Below, one piece after another: positions 59,378 through 64,000 of a DNA stretch of 64,000 nucleotides (position 1 is its first letter; every line of letters begins with the position of its first letter). Origin of the DNA: Bordetella pseudohinzii (lineage in GTDB: Bacteria; Pseudomonadota; Gammaproteobacteria; Burkholderiales; Burkholderiaceae_B); the NCBI RefSeq assembly GCF_000657795.2, contig NZ_JHEP02000008.1, positions 62,001 to 126,000 on the forward strand, in the 5' to 3' direction. Below the pieces are notes generated by a model that ran no database searches, was not told where the DNA came from, and was given only the letters and a program-made list of their open reading frames with translations. The position numbers and the translations under genes were made by a program.

Positions 59378-61960
59378 TCAGCCTCCCAGGTATTGCGCCA
59401 GGATGCCCGGTATCACGCCGCCGGCGCGCAGCAACTCGCATTCCAACCGGGTTTCCACGGCCGCCTGCGCCACGAGGGCGGTCGCGCCGCCGGCGGCGTG
59501 GCGCAGGCGCAGCGGCACGTCCGCGCGCGGCCTGATGTCGGCCGCGTCGATCTCGATGCGGTCGCCGGCCGCCAGGCCCGGCCACTGCGCCGGCAGGCGC
59601 AAGGGCAGGATGCCCATGCCGATGAGGTTGGAGCGGTGGATGCGCTCGAAGCTGGCGGCCAGCACGGCGCGTATGCCCAGCAGGCGCTGGCCCTTGGCCG
59701 CCCAGTCCCGCGACGATCCGGTGCCGTACCGTTCGCCAGCCACCAGCACCACGCTATGTCCGTCGTCCTGGTAGCGGGCGGCCGCTTCCCAGATCGGCAT
59801 GAGGCGGCCGCTGGGGATATGCAGGGTATGGGCCACCGGGGCTTGCCCGGCCAGCTGGTTGCCCAGGGTGCGGCTGTGGAAGGCGGCGCGCAGCATGACT
59901 TCCCAATTGCCGCGCCGAGAGGCGAAGACATTCAGATCACCGCGGTCTTCGCCGCGGGCCACCAGGAAGTCGGCCACCAGGCTGTCGGGCGGGATGGCGC
60001 TGGCTGGCGAGATATGGTCGGTCGTGACGTCGTCGCCCAGCGCCAGCAGCGGGTAGGCGGTATAGCGGCCCAGCAGGCTGCCGGCGTCGCGGGTGGCAAA
60101 CGGCGGGCGGCGCAGCATGGTGGACGCCGGGTCCCAGGCAAAGCGGGCGCCCTCGGGCGCGGGCAGGGCATGCCAATCGGGATTGGCCTGGGCCCGGCGG
60201 AAATCGCGCGCGAAGTCCTCGCGCGCCAGGCCGGCCCGCAGACAGGCCTGGATCTCGTCCTCATGCGGCCACAGCTCGGCCAGCATCACGGGCCGGCCTT
60301 GCGCGTCGTGGGCCACGGGGCCATGGACCAGGTCGCGCCGCGCATCGCCGGCCAGGGCGTAGGCGATCACCATGGGCGGCGACACCAGAAAGCCCAGCTC
60401 CAGGTCGGGGTGGACCCGGCCCGGGAAGTTGCGGTTGCCCGACAGGATGGCGACGGGCCGGATGGCGCCGGCGCGCGCGCCGGCATCGATGGCGGCGGGC
60501 AAGGGGCCGGCATTGCCGATGCAGGTGCTGCAGCCGAAGCCCACGATGTCAAAGCCCACGGCGCCCAGATCGTCCAGCAGGCCGGCGCGGCGCAGATAGC
60601 TGTAGGCCGCGGGCGAGCCGGGCGCCAGCGAGGTCTTGGTCCAGGGGGCGGCGCGCAGGCCGCGCGCGCGCGCCTTGCGCGCCAGCAGTCCCGCGGCCAT
60701 CAGCAGCGCCGGGTCGCTGGTGTTGGTGCAGCTGGTGATCGCGGCGATGGCCACGGGGTAGGCGGGCAATCCGGGCGCGCCGCTGTCCAAGGGCGGCAGC
60801 GTCGCGGGCACCTCGGCCAGCGCATGCCGGTCCTGCGGGCGGCGCGGGCCGGCCGCGCTCGCGGCCAGGCGGTCCAGGGCGATGCTCAGCGTGCGTGTAT
60901 AGCGCGGGCGCGCCTGGGGATCGAACCACAGGCCATTGCGCCGCAGATAGGACCGCGCCAGCGCCAGGCTGGCCTCGTCGCGGCCGGTCTGGCGCAGATA
61001 GTCCAGCGCCGCCTCGTCGGGCGGGAAATACGCCGTGGTCGCGCCGTACTCGGGCGCCATATTGGCCACCACCGCGCGGGCGCCGGCCGGCAGGGCGCTG
61101 ACGCCCGGGCCGAAAAATTCGACGAACTCGCCGGACACGCCGAGGGCGCGCAGGCGCTCGGTGACGGCCAGCGCCAGATCGGTCGCCAGCACGCCGGACG
61201 GCAAGGCGCCGGTCAGCTCCACGCCGATGACATCGGGGATGCGCAGCATGGTGGGCATGCCGAACATCACGGTCTGGGCTTCCAGCCCGCCCACGCCCCA
61301 ACCCAGCACGCCGATGCCATTGATCATGGGGGTGTGGCTATCGGTGCCCAGCATCATGTCCGGCACGGCCCAGCGCCGGCCCTCGCGCATTTCGGCCTGC
61401 ACCAGCGTGGCCAGCTGTTCCAGGTTGATGGTGTGCATGATGCCCGTGCCTGGCGGATGGATGCGCACGCCGCGCAGGGCCGACTGGGCCCAGCGCAGAA
61501 AGCGGTAGCGCTCGCCGTTGCGGCGGATCTCATGCCCGATGTTCAGGCGCGCGGCATCGGGCCGCGCATAGGCCTGCACGGCCAGCGAATGGTCGACCGA
61601 GACATCCACCGGCAGCACGGGATTGAGCCGCGCCGGGTCGACGCCGGCTTCGGCAAGCGCATCGCGCATGGCGGCGATATCGACCAGGGCCGGCGTGCTG
61701 GTGGTGTCATGCATCAGCACGCGGCCCGGCTGGAAGGCGATTTCGGCCAGGCTGCTGCCTGTATCCAGCCAGCCGTTCAGGGCGGCGATCGCCGCCTGCC
61801 TTTCCTCGCCGCGCATATGGCGCGCCACGTTTTCCAGCAGCAGGCGCAGCACCACGGGCAGGCGCGGCGAGGCCAGGGCGGGCAGATCGACGATGAGGTA
61901 GCGGTCGCTACCGACGGCCAGGGTGGCCGGGGCGAGAGGGGCGGCATCCATGTCGCGCAT
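59378..61960 (-). CDS. acnA: Aconitate hydratase, AcnA-like
   Basis: This 860-residue aconitase has the 4Fe-4S Cys in TSCTNTSDP (Cys411) and FGCSTCIGNAG (Cys477 and Cys480), and the swivel-domain GTGSSRDWAAKG near the C-terminus. The domain order is that of AcnA/IRP enzymes. It is shorter than typical AcnA (about 890-900), so it may be a second, pathway-specific paralogue. The N-terminus does not look like AcnD, and no 2-methylcitrate genes are near. No clear ribosome site precedes 61960 or the in-frame ATG at 61951. Confidence 0.9.
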   Translation of the reverse strand: MRDMDAAPLAPATLAVGSDRYLIVDLPALASPRLPVVLRLLLENVARHMRGEERQAAIAALNGWLDTGSSLAEIAFQPGRVLMHDTTSTPALVDIAAMRDALAEAGVDPARLNPVLPVDVSVDHSLAVQAYARPDAARLNIGHEIRRNGERYRFLRWAQSALRGVRIHPPGTGIMHTINLEQLATLVQAEMREGRRWAVPDMMLGTDSHTPMINGIGVLGWGVGGLEAQTVMFGMPTMLRIPDVIGVELTGALPSGVLATDLALAVTERLRALGVSGEFVEFFGPGVSALPAGARAVVANMAPEYGATTAYFPPDEAALDYLRQTGRDEASLALARSYLRRNGLWFDPQARPRYTRTLSIALDRLAASAAGPRRPQDRHALAEVPATLPPLDSGAPGLPAYPVAIAAITSCTNTSDPALLMAAGLLARKARARGLRAAPWTKTSLAPGSPAAYSYLRRAGLLDDLGAVGFDIVGFGCSTCIGNAGPLPAAIDAGARAGAIRPVAILSGNRNFPGRVHPDLELGFLVSPPMVIAYALAGDARRDLVHGPVAHDAQGRPVMLAELWPHEDEIQACLRAGLAREDFARDFRRAQANPDWHALPAPEGARFAWDPASTMLRRPPFATRDAGSLLGRYTAYPLLALGDDVTTDHISPASAIPPDSLVADFLVARGEDRGDLNVFASRRGNWEVMLRAAFHSRTLGNQLAGQAPVAHTLHIPSGRLMPIWEAAARYQDDGHSVVLVAGERYGTGSSRDWAAKGQRLLGIRAVLAASFERIHRSNLIGMGILPLRLPAQWPGLAAGDRIEIDAADIRPRADVPLRLRHAAGGATALVAQAAVETRLECELLRAGGVIPGILAQYLGG

Positions 61961-61961
61961 T

Positions 61962-61989
61962 ATTGCATTTTAAAAAATCAAAAAGCAAT
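61962..61989. promoter_or_regulatory. AT-rich imperfect palindrome before the aconitase gene
   Basis: ATTGC at 61962-61966 pairs with GCAAT at 61985-61989, and the next TTTT (61968-61971) pairs with AAAA (61980-61983), with single mismatches between. It sits directly upstream of the aconitase start and could be a site for the FCD regulator. Its AT-richness raises the odds of chance symmetry. Confidence 0.35.
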
Positions 61990-62034
61990 TTAATGGGGTG
62001 CACACCCGCCCGGCGGCGCAAGAGGGATATGCAT

Positions 62035-62064
62035 GCCGGCGGGATGCCAGGCCGGCGTTTTTTT
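62035..62064 (+). terminator. Terminator-like hairpin with T7 run in the divergent region
   Basis: GCCGGC (62035-62040) and GCCGGC (62051-62056) form a 6-bp GC stem with a 10-base loop. G and seven T follow (62058-62064). It has the form of an intrinsic terminator on the plus strand, yet no plus-strand gene ends upstream. It may end a short RNA or attenuate the autotransporter leader. Apart from this hairpin and the palindrome at 61962 I see nothing else definite in the 347 bases between 61960 and 62308. Confidence 0.4.
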
Positions 62065-62307
62065 CCGGTCTCGCACTGAAAAAGCCTCCGGATTAAACAC
62101 TCTTGCGCAGTTCGTCACGATGCGGATGTGCGCGCGCGGCAACGATTCGCGCCCCCAACGGTCAAACATTTAAAAGGGACAGATTTATAGGGTTTTCACT
62201 AGGTCGAATGGCGCTCACCATGAGGCCGTTGGCGCGACATTCTGGACAGTTCTACGGCAGCCCTCTATGCCCTCCGTCAGCAAGGTGTTAACGAGACGGG
62301 AGTGGTC

Positions 62308-64000
62308 ATGAGCAACATCAGAAGTCTTTCCCGGCCGGGTCAGCCGATCCGCCGCCCTATGCGCCGCGCCAAGTGGCGAGCCGCCCCGCTGGTGGTGGCG
62401 CTTGCCGCGGCGTTTGCCCTGCCGGCGCAGGCCCAGCCCATCGTCTATGGACCGGGACTGGTGGAACAGCCCATCAGGGTGGGTGGCGGCAGTGCCATCA
62501 TCGAGGGCGGCACCACCATCTCGCCGCAACCGCCCTATCCGGAGCACCACAGCGGCACCGGCGTGCAGGTTTACGGCGGCGGCGAGGCCACGCTCAAGGC
62601 CAATGAGGGCGCCATCTATATCAACGCGCATGGCCATTCGGCCGACGGCCTGTTCGTGGGCGAGGGCAAGATCACGGTCAATGGCGGCGGCACGTACATC
62701 AACGTCGTGACGGATGACACCGATGACAATATCAACGCGCGCGGCATCTATACCGCGGGCGACGCCGGCCGCTCGGAATTCGAAGGCACCGATGTTTTCG
62801 TGACCACCCAGGGCAGCAATTCCGATGGGCTGCGCTCCTATGGCCAGCAGGCCACGGTCAAGCTCAATAACGCCACCCTGACCACGTCGGGCGACCGTTC
62901 GCGCGGCGTCACGAGCTGGGGCGGCGCCGAGATCACGTTGGACAATACCGGCATCACCACCACGGGCTTGCAGTCGCACGGCGTGTGGCTGACAGCGGGC
63001 GGCGCCGACAAGGACACCCACCTGACCCTGAACAACGGCTCGATCACCACGAGCGGCTTTCAGGCCAATGGCGTCGAGGCCTATCCGGGCACCCATTTCA
63101 CGGCCAATAACACCTCGGTGCACACCACGGGCGACGCCTATGCGGTCAACATCGCTGGCGCCACATTCGACGGCTCCCAGGTGGACATCGTGGCCGAAGA
63201 CGCGCGCGCGCTGGTGGTGAGCGGCGCGACAAGCCAGGTGGACCTGGTCGATTCCTCCATCCATTCCACCAAGAATGGCACGCAGACCGTTTGGATCAGT
63301 GCCGGCGATGTCACCTTGAGCGGCACCCGCATCACGGCCGGCGGTAGCGATTCCATTCCGGTTTGGAGTACGGGCGGCCAGACCGCCCTGAACGGCAGCC
63401 TGCTGGAAACCACGCAGGACGGTTCGCGCGCCCTGCTGGTGCAGGGCGGGGCGGTCACGCTAGGCATGCACGAGGGCGCGGGCACGCTGGTGCATACCAC
63501 GGGCGCCAGAGCCAATGCGGTGGGGGTGCTCAATGGAGCCAGCTTCTCGGCGGACGGCGCCACGTTGCACACCGAGGGTGCGAGTTCCCACGCGCTGTTC
63601 ATCTACGGGGGCGACGAGGCGGCGCCCAATACCGTGGACCTCGCGCGCACGACCATGACGTCGCAGCAGGCCGACGGCCTGCGTTTCTACGGCGGGCATG
63701 GCGTGGTCAACCTGGATGCTTCTTCGGTCACCGGTGGGCAGAACGCCATCTGGGCGGCCCCCGACAATGCGGGGCCGGGCAATGGCACGGTCAATGCCAG
63801 CGGCTCGCTCATCACCGGCCGCGTGGGCGCCGAAAGCGGGAGCACGATCAATGTCAACCTGAAGGACGCCAGCCGCTGGAATGTCACCCTGGATTCCACC
63901 GTGGACGAACTGAGCAATGCCAACAGCCTGATCGACCTGCAGGCCGCCGGCGACGTGGCTTCGCGGCCCACCGATGCGAGCGCCTATCGCCAGCTCAATG
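62308..64000 (+). CDS. Autotransporter adhesin, pertactin-like passenger (3' partial)
   Basis: The frame is open from ATG 62308, with an ACGGGAG ribosome site, to the window end: 564 codons, no stop. A basic N-region and hydrophobic core ending LPAQAQ form the signal peptide. The rest is a repetitive beta-helix passenger rich in Gly, Thr, Ser, Asn and Asp, with recurring units such as TTSGDRSRGVTSWGGAEITL and SITTSGFQANGVEA. The translocator barrel must lie beyond the window. It is probably a surface adhesin. The later repeats (HTTGARANAVGVL, LHTEGASSHALFIYGG) keep the same phase, so the frame looks intact. Confidence 0.88.
   Translation, partial: MSNIRSLSRPGQPIRRPMRRAKWRAAPLVVALAAAFALPAQAQPIVYGPGLVEQPIRVGGGSAIIEGGTTISPQPPYPEHHSGTGVQVYGGGEATLKANEGAIYINAHGHSADGLFVGEGKITVNGGGTYINVVTDDTDDNINARGIYTAGDAGRSEFEGTDVFVTTQGSNSDGLRSYGQQATVKLNNATLTTSGDRSRGVTSWGGAEITLDNTGITTTGLQSHGVWLTAGGADKDTHLTLNNGSITTSGFQANGVEAYPGTHFTANNTSVHTTGDAYAVNIAGATFDGSQVDIVAEDARALVVSGATSQVDLVDSSIHSTKNGTQTVWISAGDVTLSGTRITAGGSDSIPVWSTGGQTALNGSLLETTQDGSRALLVQGGAVTLGMHEGAGTLVHTTGARANAVGVLNGASFSADGATLHTEGASSHALFIYGGDEAAPNTVDLARTTMTSQQADGLRFYGGHGVVNLDASSVTGGQNAIWAAPDNAGPGNGTVNASGSLITGRVGAESGSTINVNLKDASRWNVTLDSTVDELSNANSLIDLQAAGDVASRPTDASAYRQLN

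Noticed and set aside
59378-61960. AcnD (2-methylcitrate dehydratase) identity for the aconitase
   Set aside because: The length is similar, but the N-terminal sequence reads as AcnA-like and no prp genes are near; a tree would settle it.
59393-61993. 866-codon plus-strand frame opposite the aconitase gene
   Set aside because: The aconitase on the other strand has all its catalytic motifs; this frame is Gly/Ala/Arg/Gln-rich and has no family features.
62081-62098. Match to part of a GEMM cyclic di-GMP riboswitch (AAAGCCTCCGGnnTAAAC)
   Set aside because: The 5' half of the aptamer, including the conserved internal loop and tetraloop stem, is absent upstream, so the fold cannot form.
62308-63971. 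Several minus-strand frames under the autotransporter
   Set aside because: The plus-strand frame has signal peptide, ribosome site and repeat structure through to the window end; the antisense frames show none.

Overview
The window is very GC-rich, densely packed DNA with many ATGA or TGATG gene overlaps. A Bug-family (TctC-like) solute receptor, a Bcs/Wss-type cellulose operon, Rieske oxygenase genes and a pertactin-like autotransporter passenger all fit a betaproteobacterium of the Alcaligenaceae (Bordetella/Achromobacter group). That placement is inferred from gene content and base composition only.

Region 1 (bases 1-20706) is a Wzx/Wzy-type exopolysaccharide locus. It runs in three blocks. 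The plus-strand block carries chain-length protein, EpsG-like kinase, polymerase, a GH-A glycosidase, two GT2 transferases, a flippase and an acyltransferase. The minus-strand block (15497 down to 9945) carries the outer-membrane export protein, an SGNH esterase, a GMC oxidoreductase, an NAD epimerase and another transferase. A third group holds a WecG-type transferase, an EpsL-like outer-membrane barrel, the initiating undecaprenyl-phosphate sugar transferase and ManC. Together they make GDP-mannose, load the first sugar on the lipid carrier, extend, decorate, flip, polymerise and export a polymer.

Region 2 (20707-39271) begins with an AT-rich control region with a sigma-54-like promoter and a structured leader. 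An 11-gene operon for acetylated cellulose follows: bcsD, bcsP, bcsQ, bcsA (with PilZ), two tandem full-length bcsB paralogues, bcsZ and bcsC, then a wssF-G-H-I-like O-acetylation set. A BcsD subunit, duplicated bcsB and an alginate-type acetylation module together are unusual.

Region 3 (39311-52497) starts with a stand-alone GNAT gene. It then holds a catabolic cluster: a LysR regulator and a Rieske ferredoxin on the minus strand, divergent from a ten-gene operon. The operon encodes an HDAC-fold amidohydrolase, a Rieske oxygenase alpha subunit, an alpha/beta hydrolase, a complete peptide-type ABC importer, a ferredoxin reductase, a flavin-reductase-like protein and an M29-fold protein whose metal site looks like that of 2,5-dihydroxypyridine dioxygenase (NicX). 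I read it as an uptake and degradation pathway for an N-acylated or N-heterocyclic aromatic compound. The substrate is unknown, and this is the best candidate for an undescribed system.

Region 4 (52491-61960) has a minus-strand operon of a Bug receptor, a two-subunit class I fumarase/tartrate dehydratase and a LysR regulator. It diverges from a GntR/UTRA regulator across a striking 33-bp palindrome. A DyP peroxidase, a MarC protein, a GntR/FCD regulator and an AcnA-like aconitase follow. Region 5 (62308-end) is the start of an autotransporter adhesin cut by the window edge. No tRNA, rRNA, insertion sequence or CRISPR array was seen.
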